Counted from the stretch's first letter, positions 24,755 through 37,260 are shown. The stretch: 64,000 nucleotides of DNA from Pilaira anomala (GCA_025716855.1 JAIXMQ010000017.1:124001-188000), one strand, 5' to 3'. A program made the numbers and translations. The notes: a model not told the origin generated them from the letters alone.

Positions 24755-27083
24755 TTAGAATCTTAAATCCCAATCAATCTTGGGACCCAACTTGGGCAAA
24801 ACTTCAGTAACGGTATGCATATCCTTATCACCTCTACCAGAAAGACAAATGACAATATCCTTATCTTTAGGAAGTTCACGAGCTAATTCGATAGCAGCAT
24901 GAATAGCGTGAGCAGATTCCAAAGCAGGAATGATACCTTCCAATTGAGTCAATTGTCTGAAACCTTGTAAACATTGAGCATCATCAGCAACACGGTATTC
25001 AGCTCTACCACAGTCCTTCAAGTAAGCATGTTCAGGACCAACACCAGGGTAATCTAAACCAGCACTAACAGAGTGAGTTTCAATAATTTGACCCTTAACA
25101 TCTTGCAAGAGATAGGTACGAGTACCATGGAGAACACCAGGACTACCTAATGTAAGAGTAGCAGAATGTTTAAGTGTATCAATACCATCACCACCAGCTT
25201 CAACACCAACAATACGAACAGATTCGTCATTTACAAAAGGATGGAACATACCAATAGCATTAGAGCCACCACCAACACAAGCAACAACGGCGTCAGGCAA
25301 TTTACCAGCCTTTTCAAGCATTTGAAGCTTTGTTTCCTTACCAATAACAGATTGGAACTCACGTACAATCTTGGGGAAAGGATGAGGACCAATAGCGGAA
25401 CCAACAAGGTAATGAGTGGTGGTAACATTAGCAACCCAATCACGCATTGCTTCGTTAATAGCATCCTTTAAAGTTCTGGCACCATTTGTAACAGGGACTA
25501 CAGTAGCGCCCAACATACGCATACGGAATACATTAAGAGCTTGACGACGACAATCTTCCTCACCCATGTAAACAACACATTCTAAACCAAATTTAGCACA
25601 GACAGTAGCAGTAGCAACACCATGTTGACCAGCACCTGTTTCAGCAATAATACGCTTCTTACCGAGACGTTTGGCAAGTAAAATTTGACCAACAGCATTG
25701 TTGATTTTATGAGAACCAGTATGATTTAAATCTTCACGCTTTAACCAAATCTTGGCACCTCCAGCATACTCGGTTAAACGATTAGCAAATTGAAGTTGAG
25801 AAGGACGAGAGATATAATCATAATAAGATTCGAATTCTTTTTTGAAAGAAGGATCAGCCATAGCATTTACAAAACATGTTTCAAGTTGAGTAAGACAATC
25901 GACAAGTGCTTCAGGAACATAAGCACCACCGAAACCACCGAAACGAGTATCTAATTGATAAAAGTTCTTGATATCATCAGGGGAAAATGGACCACGACCA
26001 GCAGCATCATTTACTTCTGGGTCAGCAAGATCGGCTTCAGTAGCAGCATAAGAGACAGGTTCCTTACGACCGGTGACTTCAGCGACATACTCTTGTACAA
26101 CTTCAGGTACGTTCTTTTTAGCATCAACGGCTTCCTTAATGACTGTAATAAGACGAGAACCAACTACAACAGCTTCAGCATGAGCACCTACTTGAAGGAA
26201 ATGTTCACGAGTAGAGACACCAAAACCAACAGCTAAAGGAGCTTGAGTATATTTCTTGATACGAGCGACAAGGTCGGGTAATTCGGTACTAACAGAGTTT
26301 TGAGCACCAGTAACACCCATACGAGATACAACATAAATGAAAGAATCGGCAATGGTAGCAAGTAACTTGATACGATCATCAGTGGTTGAAGGAGCAATCA
26401 GAGGAATATAAGATAAACCATACTTGTAACAAACGTTACGGAAGTTATGAGATTCCTCAGGAGGCAAATCAACTAAAATATAACCATTGACACCAGCATC
26501 CTTACAATCACGTACCATATTATCTTCGCCATAAGCAAGAATAGGATTATAATAACCCATAAATACAATAGGCACTCTCAATCCACGCTTACGTGCTTGA
26601 CGAACGATATCTAAACACATGGTAATATCTGTCTTATGCTCGAGAGCGATCTATTTAATAATAAAAAAAAAAAGGATAAGAATGAGTCACTTATGCATTG
26701 GTTGGTTGCCATTGGTTACTTACTGTGCTTGCATATTGAATGGTAGGACCATCCGCAAGAGGATCGGTGAATGGAATACCTATTACAATGACGCATGAGC
26801 ATACAACAACAACAAAAACTCCCCCATTCACTTTTTTTTTTCTATCCTTCAGTCATATATACTTTACCTAATTCAATTACATCAACACCACCTCTTTCTA
26901 AAGCTAATAAATTATCGACAGTTTGATCAGGAGTAGGATAACCAGCTGTGAGGAAAGTCACGAAGGCAGGACGATCTATTTTTTTTTTTTTTATTAATTA
27001 GTACCTTACTTTCATATATATCTAAAGTTTAATTTACTTTGTTCTTTGGCAGTTTTAAACGCGTTACGAAGTCCAGCAGACAT
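24755..27083 (-). CDS. TRP5: Bifunctional tryptophan synthase (alpha-beta fusion)
   Basis: Last step of tryptophan synthesis: the alpha part cleaves indole-3-glycerol phosphate and the PLP-dependent beta part joins indole to serine. Four exons: 27039-27083 ([15 protein letters not shown]), about 26867-26974 ([20 protein letters not shown], then VDVIELG with the catalytic Glu), about 26724-26778 ([16 protein letters not shown] with the catalytic Asp) and a long last exon to 24755. Beta landmarks are [19 protein letters not shown] [13 protein letters not shown], the PLP lysine in [31 protein letters not shown] and LSGRGDKD. The single-chain alpha-then-beta order is the fungal arrangement. The protein looks complete and intact. 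Confidence 0.96.
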
Positions 27084-27970
27084 AATTTATAAATATTTTT
27101 TTTTTAAAAAAAAATAAAAAAGGAAAGAAAAATAGAAATGTCAAATACATAATTTTTGATGTGGCACTATTTATTTAAAAAAAAAATAGGCGATTATCGC
27201 TTTTTTAAAAAATGAGTCAGGTTTTGTACTTAATTGCCCTAAGTCCTTTTGACCGAACTAGGCGGAATTAGACCTTGGGAATTATAATCCTTAAATCCTG
27301 ATAACCGAACCACTTTTTTTATGCATTTTGCACTTTAGATTAGATAATCTTTTTTCTTTTGTAAAAAAATAAAGAAACTGTTTGTCCCTTGAAAAATAGA
27401 TCTTAAACTATACACAAATATTTAAATGCATGTGACCTAAACTAGTGTATCGTAGAAACTCTATAAACTCATGGATTGGATATCTTTTTTTTTTGCATGT
27501 AATTGGTTTTCGTAATATTCAATCAGCGCATTATTTTATCCAGTAGAGGTGGCAGCAAAAAAAAAACGAGTTTCTACTAAAATAGCACACGGTTGTTTTT
27601 TTATGGGTTTATCTCAATCAATAGCTCTCTTTTTTCTTTTAAAATAAAACTAAAGTAGACTAATTTCCTCTTTAACCCACTCATGAAAACTTGTCAAAAC
27701 AAAAAAGTGATTCATACAACTAAGCCAAGGGTGCGTAGCATGTTAATACACTACACCTGTCAAAGCATTGTATGACAAAAACCATTTAAGTAGATCATTA
27801 TTCGAGTGTTTTGTTAGCCATTTGCTGCTAAAATAAAGAAGATTATTGGAAGAAAAACAGCTTTTTATAATAATACGCACAACGTAGATAAATTTTAACA
27901 GAATTGTATTATTTATTAGTTAGTTAGGCTTAAAAAGTATTACATATAAGGATAATTTCAAAGTCATCAA
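27084..27970. other. Tryptophan synthase promoter region and intergenic DNA
   Basis: Between the tryptophan synthase start and the 3' end of a stomatin gene. AT-rich with scattered homopolymers. No open frame over 60 codons and no RNA-like structure noted. No clear general-amino-acid-control site (TGACTC) near the start, although AATGAGTCAGG at about 27210 contains TGAGTCA, a perfect Gcn4/AP-1-type site about 130 bp upstream of the ATG. Confidence 0.5.
27212..27218. promoter_or_regulatory. Gcn4/AP-1-type site upstream of tryptophan synthase
   Basis: The plus strand reads TGAGTCA within AATGAGTCAGG, about 130 bp upstream of the tryptophan synthase ATG. The core TGA(C/G)TCA is the binding site of Gcn4-type bZIP factors that induce amino-acid synthesis genes. 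The position and the target pathway fit; binding is inference, and 7-bp matches occur by chance. Confidence 0.45.
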
Positions 27971-29250
27971 TTATTGGGAAAGAGAAAGATAGTTTTGTGC
28001 TTGAAGTGGACCGAATGAAGAGGATTGACCGTTATTATTCAATACAGCAGGCTGTTGATGATCAGAAGGAGGTAAAAAGATAACTCTTGTTTGTGGAGCC
28101 TTTGATAAATTATTTAATGTGTCAAGGTATCTGATTTGCATAGCGGAAGGTGTACTCAAAATATCGGCAGCTTCTCTCATTAGTTTTGCAGAATCCACTT
28201 CGGCCTTTGCAGAAATCACCTTTGATTCTCCGGTACGTTTGGCTTGTGCTGCTGCAGAAAGTGATTCTTGAAGTTCTTTGGAGAAACTGAAATCTTTGAT
28301 TAAAATGGACTCAATCTATTATTTGTATTAACAACAACTAAGTTTATTATTATCCTGGTATAGTTTGATCTTTACCTTTACTCCCCATTCTGCTGCAACG
28401 CGACTTGTGATCTCTTCAACTTCTTGTGCAATTGCTTCACGATTTTCAACGCATTCTTGTAAGACTCTTCCACCTAAAATATGTCGAAGCGTAGTTTGAG
28501 TTCTATATTTTCAAGTTTTATATATAAGTCATATTGTAATAAATAGTGTATTGTGTGTGTATGTATTTACCTTTCAATGAGTGCTTTTTTTACATCACTA
28601 ACACCGAATTGAGCTTGGTATGGATCAATAATATTCCAGTATAAAACACTATCAATTCGAATGGTAATATTATCTTTTGTCATGACATATTGTGATGGAA
28701 TATCAACTACTTTCACCTTGATATCTACTTTTTTTATAGATTCAGTGACAGGATTGATCTTGACAAGACCTGGATCAACACATTTATAAAACTTTCCAAA
28801 TCGAGAAATCAAACCAACACTTCCTTGTTCAACAGGATAGTATGGATTAGGACAACAAATTATACATGGAACCTATGTAAAGTTTTGTAGTTTTATATCA
28901 ATAACTTGTTTTCTTTGGATACAATAATAATAAAATAACATACTGAACCTAATGCGCCCATAACAGCACCGATGCCATTCATCATATTACCATACCATCC
29001 CTATTTTAAAAAAAAAAGTTGTTGGTTTTTTTTTCATATTTTTATTTTCTTTTAAAAAAAAAAGACATACATGTTCAATGGTACTGATATCAAGCTCTAA
29101 AGCAAAGCTAGGTTGTGTACCACCTGTTGCGAATTGGCCTTGTTTCTGCTGGACTTGATGACTAGAAGGTTGACCTAGAGTAGAGGGTGCAGGTTCCTGC
29201 GAATAAGCTTGATAATTTAAAGGTGTGATATCGTCGTGATGAGAGCTCAT
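27971..29250 (-). CDS. Stomatin/band-7 (SPFH) protein, paralogue A
   Basis: Membrane-associated SPFH scaffold protein of the stomatin family, which assembles in lipid microdomains. The N-terminus is polar (Gln/Ser-rich). A hydrophobic hairpin around GWYGNMMNGIGAVMGALGS and VPCIICCPNPYYPVEQGSVG precedes the SPFH core GLISRFGKFYKCVDPGLVKI, VVDIPSQYVMTKDN, DSVLYWNIIDPYQAQFGV and LRHILGGRVLQECVENREAI, with SAAAQAKRTGESKVISAKAE near the end and a Gln/Ser-rich tail. Introns interrupt it at about 29070, 28870, 28560, 28460 and 28320. It is head-to-head with paralogue B, with which it shares most core residues. Confidence 0.92.
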
Positions 29251-29742
29251 ATGAAAAAAATAAAAAATTGAAAGAAGAAAAAGAAAAAGAAGATAAAAAG
29301 TTCAAAGTATTTGTTTGATTAAAAATGGTGTGAAAAAAGTATGTATAAAAAGTTCCAAGTTTGTTTTGTACCCACTTCAAATGCTGCTTAGTTATTTTTC
29401 ATGCTTGTTTTTGGTGTACAAAAAAGGTAGTGTAACTAGGCTTAGCTTGGCTGACGATTTGACCAAATGTACTTTTTGATCAAAAATGAGCTAAGCATCT
29501 TTCATTTCTGTAGCACTGCTTAGCCAAAACTTGCATTTTTTTAAAAAAAAAAAAGTCATCACATGCAGAATGTCTCGGGCTCCAACTTGTCCATTATACA
29601 TAAAATTTTCGTGTTCAATTTTTATTTTCTTGTGGGAGAAATAAATGGACGTTATTTTTAAACATAAAACACTTTTTTATATTTCTTTCTCTTTCTTCTT
29701 TTCTTACTTTTTTTTCTATAATCTTTTTTTTTTCCTACAAAT
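29251..29742. promoter_or_regulatory. Shared divergent promoter of two stomatin paralogues
   Basis: A 492-bp region between two divergent ATGs of paralogous stomatin genes. It contains two near-inverse segments (TAGGCTTAGCTTGGCTGACG at about 29440 and TGAGCTAAGC at about 29488, AGCACTGCTTAGCC at about 29511) repeating a GCTTAGC/GCTAAGC core, so a shared factor site is possible. This is inferred from the sequence only. Confidence 0.45.
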
Positions 29743-30895
29743 ATGAGTTACCCCAGAGCAGGTAACAAAAACAGAAAGAAATAATACAAGTAATTGTTTA
29801 ATTATTCAAGATAACTTATTGAATATAAAAACACTATAGATGAACTTACGGTTGGTATTGCCGTTCGAGGAGTACAAGCATCTTATGCAAGAGAGATCGA
29901 TATTAGCAAAGATATTCCACACGTAAATATATACATATATATATTTAAATGTCAATTGTATATATGGTTTTTTTTAATAGTTTAACAAAAACAGGGATTT
30001 TACGAAACAATGATGACTTGTATTGGTAATACAATAGGATTTGCAGGATCTTTTCCTTGCATCATATGCTGTCCCAACCCATACAAAAAAATCCATCAAG
30101 GCAAAGTTGGACTTGTCGAAAAATTCGGTAAATTTTACAAGTGTGTCGATCCAGGACTGGTCAAAGTGAATCCCGTTACTGAAAATTTAAGAAAGATTGA
30201 TATTACAATTCAAGTAACTGAAATTCCAAAACAAGATGTCATCACAAAAGATAATGTCAGTGTCAACTTAGAATCTGTAGTTTATTGGCATATTGTTGAT
30301 CCTTACCAAGCTGTTTATGGTGTCACGGATGTAAATCACGCTCTAGTTGAAAGGTATATAAAAGGAATTACATACAATTCAAAAACTCTGTATTCATATT
30401 TTCGTCTCTCTTTTTTTTCATGTATCTACCTATAGAGCAAGTACTTCTTTACGTGATGTTTGTGGTGGCCATTCTGTGCAAGATCTTATTGAAAACAGAG
30501 AAGCTATCTCTGAACAGTTACAAGAAATTATTGGCCCAATTGCTAAAAGTTGGGGTGTTCAGGTAAAACTAATAGTGGCAGTTGGGATATATTCTCTGAC
30601 TCATTTCTCTTTTTAGATTGAAGCTACACTTATCAAAGATATTACACTTTCTCAACTCCTTCAAGAATCACTTTCTTCTGCAGCACAAGCCAAACGATTA
30701 GGTGAATCGAAAGTGATTACATCGCGAGCTGAAGTAGAAGCCGCCAAATTAATGCGTGATGCTGCTGATATTTTAAATACGCCAGCAGCCATTCAAATTC
30801 GTTACTTAGAAACTCTGCAGTCTATGAGTCGAAATGGAACAGGACCTAAAACAATATTCGTTCCTCTTCCTCCATCACAAGTCGACTCCAAGTAA
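29743..30895 (+). CDS. Stomatin/band-7 (SPFH) protein, paralogue B
   Basis: Second stomatin-family protein. Small exon 1 encodes MSYPRA (29743 on) and exon 2 encodes a short leader (TVGIAVRGVQASYAREIDIS). Exon 3 starts at about 29995 with GFYETMMTCIGNTIGFAGSF, PCIICCPNPYKKIHQGKVG, then SPFH core LVEKFGKFYKCVDPGLVKVN, EIPKQDVITKDNVSVNLESV, YWHIVDPYQAVYGV. Later exons carry LRDVCGGHSVQDLIENREAI, SSAAQAKRLGESKVI and RAEVEAAKLMRDAADILNTP. The conserved CCPNPY before the core is the usual palmitoylation and membrane-hairpin region of stomatins. It is more compact at both ends than paralogue A. Confidence 0.92.
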
Positions 30896-33429
30896 AACAG
30901 TTATGATATTGTAAACTATAATAATTAACATATCCTCTCTTTTACTAAATACTCATATAATATTATAATAATTAAATAAAAAATAATTTGAATACGCTAA
31001 AAAAGACGATTCTTTTTTTTTTTTGCATAATCATAAAACGTAGTACAAATAATGCAGATATTTACCTTACTATTTATCAAACTGAAGCATGTTCTTGATG
31101 TTGATCCGGTTCATGTTCTCTTCTATTTGTTTTGCAATACATGTTTAAGCGTTCTACAGCGAATCTACCTTCAGATATTTTGAGTTTTTTTTTTAAAAAA
31201 AAAACGGACAATATTATCCTAAAATGAAGGGCTTCTTTATTTTATTTATTTCACGCTACAAACAGGTTTATTTACTTTTATTATATTAACCTTTTTTTTG
31301 GGGGGGGGTTCTTTCTTTCTTTTTCCTTTTCAATTCAAAATATGAAGCTTTCTTACTACAACCGCCTTAATCTCTGATATTATTACAAACATTATCCAGA
31401 CAAGAGATTATACAAAAAATAATAATACAAATTGTTGTCAATGGTAAGATATGATAGCTCTATTAACCGCAAATGAATGATTCGTTGTGTAATAAATCTC
31501 AATAAAAAATATTCTTTTTGAACGGATGTTTGGGTCAATCGACTGCATGTATTGGGTATGGAAGAGGTGAGCCCATTAAGGCGAAATGGTCTTCAGCGAG
31601 TGAAACGAGTACAATCTATCCTAACGCACAGAACCTAACAGATAGAAAAAAGATAGAGTAAACTGGTGAACCAAAGTAATGCTAAGCGATATACAAGTTT
31701 TTTTTTTTTCATTTTTAAACTTGTTTTAACCACTTTGTTGAGAATATGGAAATAGTTATCTCAAAGTATTTGATATGTGATATATAGGTAGTTAATAAAA
31801 TATTGTGTAATTATAATAGCTTTATATTTGCACTATATATAATGTATTGTTATTTTTAATAAAAAAAACAGGTTATTAATAGAGAAGAAGGTTACGTTTA
31901 GATTGTTCTCTTGTGGCGGTGTACAAAGTCTTCTAGTCTAGAGAAGAATTTTGTATCAAAAACATTCACTAACAACAAACTCAACAAGGAAATCTTGCTT
32001 TGAATTATATTTTTGTGCGAGACAAATAAACTAAAAAACTAAAAAGCTAAAATCTTTCAAAATTGTTGCGAGGTTGTTCATCCTTATTAGTTGTAGTAAA
32101 GATTGTGTGTGCGTGTAAGAGACAATTAGAATTCTTCGCTAAAACGATATTTTTTTGCTGCTAACAGATTCACTTTGTTTTTTTTTTTTAAAAAAAAAAA
32201 ACGGGTGAAAATTACCAAACGTACTAATAAAAAACATATATGAATATTGATAGTGCCTTAGGAAGAAAAAAAAAAAAAGGGACCAAAAGATTAATAATCT
32301 CCCCTTTTTTTTTCAGCCAAAGAAAGAAGATATTTATAAGCATTTGTCACTGGCGGGAAAATTCAGGTTACTCAGTTCCTGAATTTTTGTTTTTGTTTTA
32401 TTTGCATTGTTATCCAATTTTTCCCGAGATTTCCTAAAAACCCTAATAATTGTTCAACTAAAAGTTTAATGCCACTCTTGTGTATACATTCAATATTTGT
32501 TTTAGCTTAATACAGCTTTAAGATAGATATCAAATTGTTTTAAGAGCTCTAATATTATTTAAAACTGGAGAGGTATATATGGAGAACATAATTCATTTAC
32601 ATGTACCCATATCTTATCGTGATTGATATATATTATGCTGCATAATATGTTTCCAAGACAATATCGCATTTAATTTCATGATCGAATATTATAAGGCGGA
32701 GTCAGTCTGAACCCCAAAAAAATAAATATAATTTTGGTTCAAGTTGTCCATACATAATGTTTGAAAATGAGATAATCATCTTGGACATCATACACGCGTT
32801 TTTCTATTGGCGAGCCAGATTTAATCTTCAGGTGTACCAAAAATGCATGGGAGGTAAAAAAAAAAAAAAAAAAGGTAAAAGATAGATATATAAGATAAGC
32901 AAACTTATACTTTGTACAATTCAAAAAAAAAAAAAAAAACTGTATTTGTTGGGTTTGTTTTTTTTATATTGTATTATATAAAGATATATAAAAGCGTGTT
33001 TGAATATTTCGCCCCAAAAAAAATATATATGTAATGTAATTTCGGAACGGACAATTTTTACCTCGGGAAAAAAAAAAAACTGTTTTGGTCCGTAAAAAAA
33101 TTGATTCACTTCAAACGCGTTAAACTGAAAAGATTTAGATTTCGGTTTAAGGCCAAGATATAAGTAAAAAGAGAGAGAGTACACTATTAGAACCAAAAAG
33201 AAAAAAAGTTGGGTTTTTCGGTTGTTTAATGCCATTTAAATTAATAATTTTCCAGACTATTTAAACAACAAAATGTTAAGTCTGCGGGAAACAATTCTGA
33301 AAGCAGTCATAAAGCAGGCACCGTCGTCACTTACATCATTTTTACTATATATAATCTTGATTATTTATTAGAATTTCCCTTTTTTTTTCTCTTCTTCTTC
33401 TTTACTTTAAACAAATTATAATTTTAAAA
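30896..33429. other. Gene-poor interval
   Basis: About 2.5 kb without a credible gene. AT-rich, with A/T homopolymers and a G9 run near 31300. A less AT-rich patch at about 31535-31650 (contains GGTGAGCCCATTAAGGCGAA and CAGCGAGTGAAACGAG) stands out, but I find no recognisable RNA or protein in it. The last 100 bp are pyrimidine-rich and form the GND1 leader. Confidence 0.5.
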
Positions 33430-35092
33430 ATGGTTGAAGCTGTGTAAGTTTATATAACATGAAATTGTGTATGTATCACAAATTTAACGCGTATTTATTT
33501 GTTTTTTTTTTTAAAAAAAAAATAGTGCTGACATTGGTCTTATTGGTTTGGCCGTTATGGTAAAGAAAATAGATCTTTAGAGATAAGAAAAAAGTGACTA
33601 ATCAAAATAAAAAAAAATTAGGGTCAAAATCTCATCTTAAACATGGATGATCATGGTTATACTGTCTGTGCTTATAACCGTACCACTTCCAAGGTCGATG
33701 ATTTCTTGGCTAACGAAGCTAAGGGTACCAAGATTGTTGGTGCTCACTCTGTTGAAGAACTTTGTGCCAAATTGAAGCGTCCCAGAAAGGTTATGTTGCT
33801 CGTTAAGGCTGGTGCCGCTGTTGATGCTTTCATTGATCAATTATTACCTTTCATGGAAGAAGGTGATATTATTATCGATGGTGGTAACTCTCATTTCCCT
33901 GATTCTATTCGTCGTGCTAAGGAATTAGAGGCTAAGGGTATTCTCTTTGTTGGTTCCGGTGTCTCTGGTGGTGAAGAAGGTGCTCGTTATGGTCCTTCTA
34001 TCATGCCCGGTGGTAATCCCAAGGCCTGGCCTCATATTAAGGATATCTTCCAAGATATTACTGCCAAGGCTCCCGATGGTGCTCCTTGTTGTGAGTGGGT
34101 TGGTGAATCTGGTGCTGGTCACTATGTCAAGATGGTACACAACGGTATCGGTAAGTAATTGTAATGAAGTGTAATATATAACAAATATTTATATCTTTTT
34201 TGCACATATTATAGAATATGGTGATATGCAATTGATTTGTGAGGTTTATCAAATTATGAAGGAAGGTCTCGGTATGTCTCACGAAGAGATGGCCGCTACT
34301 TTCGAAGAATGGAACAATGGAGAATTAGATTCTTTCTTGATTGAAATTACTCGTGATATTCTCAAGTTTAAGGATACAGATGGTTCTCCTCTTGTCGAGA
34401 AGATTCTTGATACCGCTGGTCAAAAGGGTACTGGTAAGTGGACTGGTATTGATTCTCTTGATCGTGGTATTCCCGTCACCTTGATCGGTGAAGCTGTCTA
34501 TGCTCGTTGTCTTTCTTCTTTAAAGGGTGAACGTGTTCGTGCCTCCAAGATCTTGAAGGGTCCTTCTTATAAGTTTGAAGGTGATAAAGCCAAGTTCATT
34601 GCTGAACTCGGTAAGGCACTTTATGCTTCCAAGATTGTTTCTTATGCTCAAGGTTTCATGTTGATGCGTCAAGCTGGTGCCGATTATAACTGGAACTTAA
34701 ACTTTGCCGGTATCGCTTTGATGTGGCGTGGAGGCTGTATTATTCGTTCCGTCTTCCTTGGTAAGATTAAGGATGCTTATACCAACAACCCCGAACTCGA
34801 AAACTTGTTATTCGATCCTTTCTTCCAAGAAGCTACTGCTGAAGCTCAAACCTCTTGGAGAACTGTCGTTGCTCAAGCTGTTCAAATGGGTATCCCTACT
34901 CCCGCTCTTTCTACCGCTTTGAACTTCTACGATGGTCTTCGTCATGAAATTCTTCCCGCTAACCTTCTCCAAGCTCAACGTGATTACTTTGGTGCTCACA
35001 CTTATGAGCTCTTGGATTCCCCTGGTAAGCATGTCCACACTAACTGGACTGGTAAGGGTGGTAACGTTTCTGCCTCTACTTATGATGCTTAA
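33430..35092 (+). CDS. GND1: 6-phosphogluconate dehydrogenase (decarboxylating)
   Basis: Oxidises 6-phosphogluconate to ribulose-5-phosphate and yields NADPH in the cytosolic pentose phosphate pathway. Exon 1 is 14 nt (33430-33443); exon 2 encodes ADIGLIGLAVM, part of the NADP-binding fold that continues as GQNLILNM; exon 3 runs from about 33621 (YTVCAYNRTTSKVDDFL, DGGNSHFPDSIRRAKEL, FVGSGVSGGEEGARYGPSIM, HYVKMVHNGI); the last exon starts at about 34215 (EYGDMQLICEVYQIM, the signature ILDTAGQKGTGKW, HTNWTGKGG). It looks complete. Codon use is clearly biased toward C-ending and preferred codons compared with neighbours, consistent with high expression. Confidence 0.96.
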
Positions 35093-35146
35093 ATCTTTTT
35101 TTCTTTTTTCTTCATTCATCTCAACTCCATAATTCTTCTCCCCAAT

Positions 35147-35172
35147 CTCTCTCTCCCTCTCTCTCTCTCTTT
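35147..35172. repeat. (CT)n microsatellite
   Basis: TCTCTCTCTCCCTCTCTCTC tract in the GND1 3' flank, just before the large repeat block. Confidence 0.8.
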
Positions 35173-35870
35173 ATGTATTTCTACGTTATTGAAATAATAA
35201 TCAATTTGTTTCACTGCCGCTTGTATAGTAATATTAAAAAAAAAAAAAAAAAAAAAGAAGACGTATTTCGCCCTTCTTTTTTCTTTTCTTTTGTTTCAAT
35301 AAATCCATTTTTTCAAATAATAATAATATTAATATTAATATTAATAAACAAGTTACTGTATAGCCTAAATGCTCCCTGTCGGGGGGAAGAAATTAGTGAT
35401 AACTGTTTTCGAGAAGGTTTATTGTTATTGTTACTGTTATTGCTGTTGAACAGCGATAGACTTAATAGAGCCAATTGTTAGGGAAGAGCAGATGTCATGA
35501 GAGCTAAAGCCTTGTAAACTTTCAATCAATCCCAAAAAAAAAAGGTTTTTTTCTTTGTTACAGCAAAAAAAATTGAGCCAATCAAATCATTGAAAAAGGG
35601 GGGAAAAGTGTATTTTTAGGGAAAAATCCGCAGGTCCCGACCTTTGGATTTTTTCAAGATTCAGAAATATCCATACATCTTTACATTAAAAGGTTTTAAA
35701 GCTTGGACTTTTGACAAAACATGTAGAATTTGACGCTCTTTTTAATGATGCAAAAAGCAAAGTAAAATAGTAACAAATGTTTATAGGTATTATGAAAAAA
35801 CGATATACAGTTTTTGTTAGGGCAAGTATATTTTCTACATACAAAATAATAATTCTAAATCAATAGAAAG

Positions 35871-36110
35871 ATGCGCCTTCAAATTCTGCATTTTTTGTAT
35901 ATCATATTGTTTAATGAAATAGCTGATTTAGAGGGACTTTACTTTGACAAGAAGGTATTTTTTGTCAAAATTTTGATTTCTGGGACCGAAAAACGAGGTG
36001 TATATAGACCATGCTACATGCACTCTCCATTTGTAGTGCATGTAAGGAAAACAGTTTTTGTTAGAAAAAGTATATTTTTTACATATAAAAAGATATATCT
36101 TTATATATAA
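35871..36110 (+). other. Repeat-borne open frame, copy 1 (probably non-coding)
   Basis: A 79-codon open frame beginning MRLQILHFLYIILFNEI. Near-identical frames recur at 39305, 43082 and 46113. DNA similarity is equally high outside the frame and the differences change residues freely, so the frame looks like a by-product of a conserved repeat and not a selected protein. Confidence 0.45.
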
Positions 36111-36114
36111 TTAT

Positions 36115-36383
36115 CTGCCCATATAAATTTAGAATTTTCTGGATATAGTATTGTATAATAAAATAGTTAATATTGAAGGAATTTACTTTGACATGAAAGA
36201 TTTCTAGGGCTTAAATATGTGGTGTGTGTAGTTTATATGAGGCGCGCTTATTAGTCACCACTCTAAATTAACTAAACACAGCTTAAATTTTAAGCCCTAG
36301 AAATCTTTCATGTCAAAGTAAATTCCTTCAATATTAACTATTTTATTATACAATACTATATCCAGAAAATTCTAAATTTATAT
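36115..36383. repeat. Near-perfect palindrome, arms about 100 bp
   Basis: The left arm (about 36117-36215, from CCCATATAAATTTAGAATTT through GAAGGAATTTACTTTGACAT to CTAGGGCTTA) recurs as its reverse complement at about 36286-36383, separated by about 70 bp. Arms look almost identical, so a transcript would fold into a long hairpin. Confidence 0.88.
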
Positions 36384-36529
36384 GGGAAGATATCTTCATA
36401 CAAAGATATATTTTTTATATATATAAAAAATATACTTTCTCTAGAAAAAACTGTTTTCCGAGCCTTTTTGATTTTTTTGAATGCTTACATAAATGTGAAT
36501 AATATATGTTGGTATTATAAAGCTTTTAG

Positions 36530-37260
36530 AGGAAAGCTATTGAATAGTTTCTAGTATAAAGTTTGAGGCTATTTCGAATGAACTAAAAATCAAAGTAAAG
36601 TAATTATAAAGATTAATGGCTATTAATTGTATTTTTAAGAAAGTCGAATTTACAGTCTTTGTTTAGGGCAAGTATATTTTATGCTTCTAGACATATCATT
36701 TTAAATCCATAGAAAGATGTGCCATCAAATTCTGCATCGACTGTATATCACATTGTATATTAGAATACTTGATTTAAGATGACTTTAATTTGACAAGAAA
36801 GAAAATTTTGTCAATATCTTTACATTTTTAAAGGAAAAAAACAAACGGGGTGTATATAGGGATTTAAGCAGTGTGAAACGTTACACACCCTATGAAAGTA
36901 GACTAGATGCACCACTACCCCCTATGGACACCCCATTTTTTACCCCTGAAATGGAAAAAAAAATCGAGATATGGACAAAATTTTCTTTCTTGTCGAATTA
37001 AAGTCATCTTAAATCAATTATTCTAATATACAACATGATATGCAGTCGATGTAGAATTTAAAGACGCATTTTTTCGTGTGTTTGGATTCGTAACTTTAGA
37101 TATGAAAAATATACCTGCCCTAACAAAAACCTTAATTTGACTTTTTCACAACAAACATTAATCTTTATAATTACTCTACTTTGATTTTTACACCATTCGA
37201 AAGAGCGTCAAATTTTATATTAGAAACCATTCAATATCTTTGCTCTAAAATTCTTATAAT
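36530..37260. repeat. Diverged inverted repeat pair
   Basis: Segment 36530-36815 (ATTGAATAGTTTCTAGTATA, AATTATAAAGATTAATGG, TTTAAGATGACTTTAATTTG) is matched in reverse complement by 36968-37260 (CAAATTTTATATTAGAAACC, CATTAATCTTTATAATT, CGAATTAAAGTCATCTTAAA). The arms are more diverged than in the neighbouring palindrome, indicating an older pair. Confidence 0.75.

Noticed and set aside
31535..31650. Less AT-rich patch suspected to be a small RNA gene
   Set aside because: No match to tRNA, 5S, U1-U6, RNase P or SRP landmarks, and no clear stem structure seen.
34808..35119. Minus-strand and alternative-frame open frames over GND1
   Set aside because: Produced by the strong codon bias of the GND1 gene; antisense shadows.
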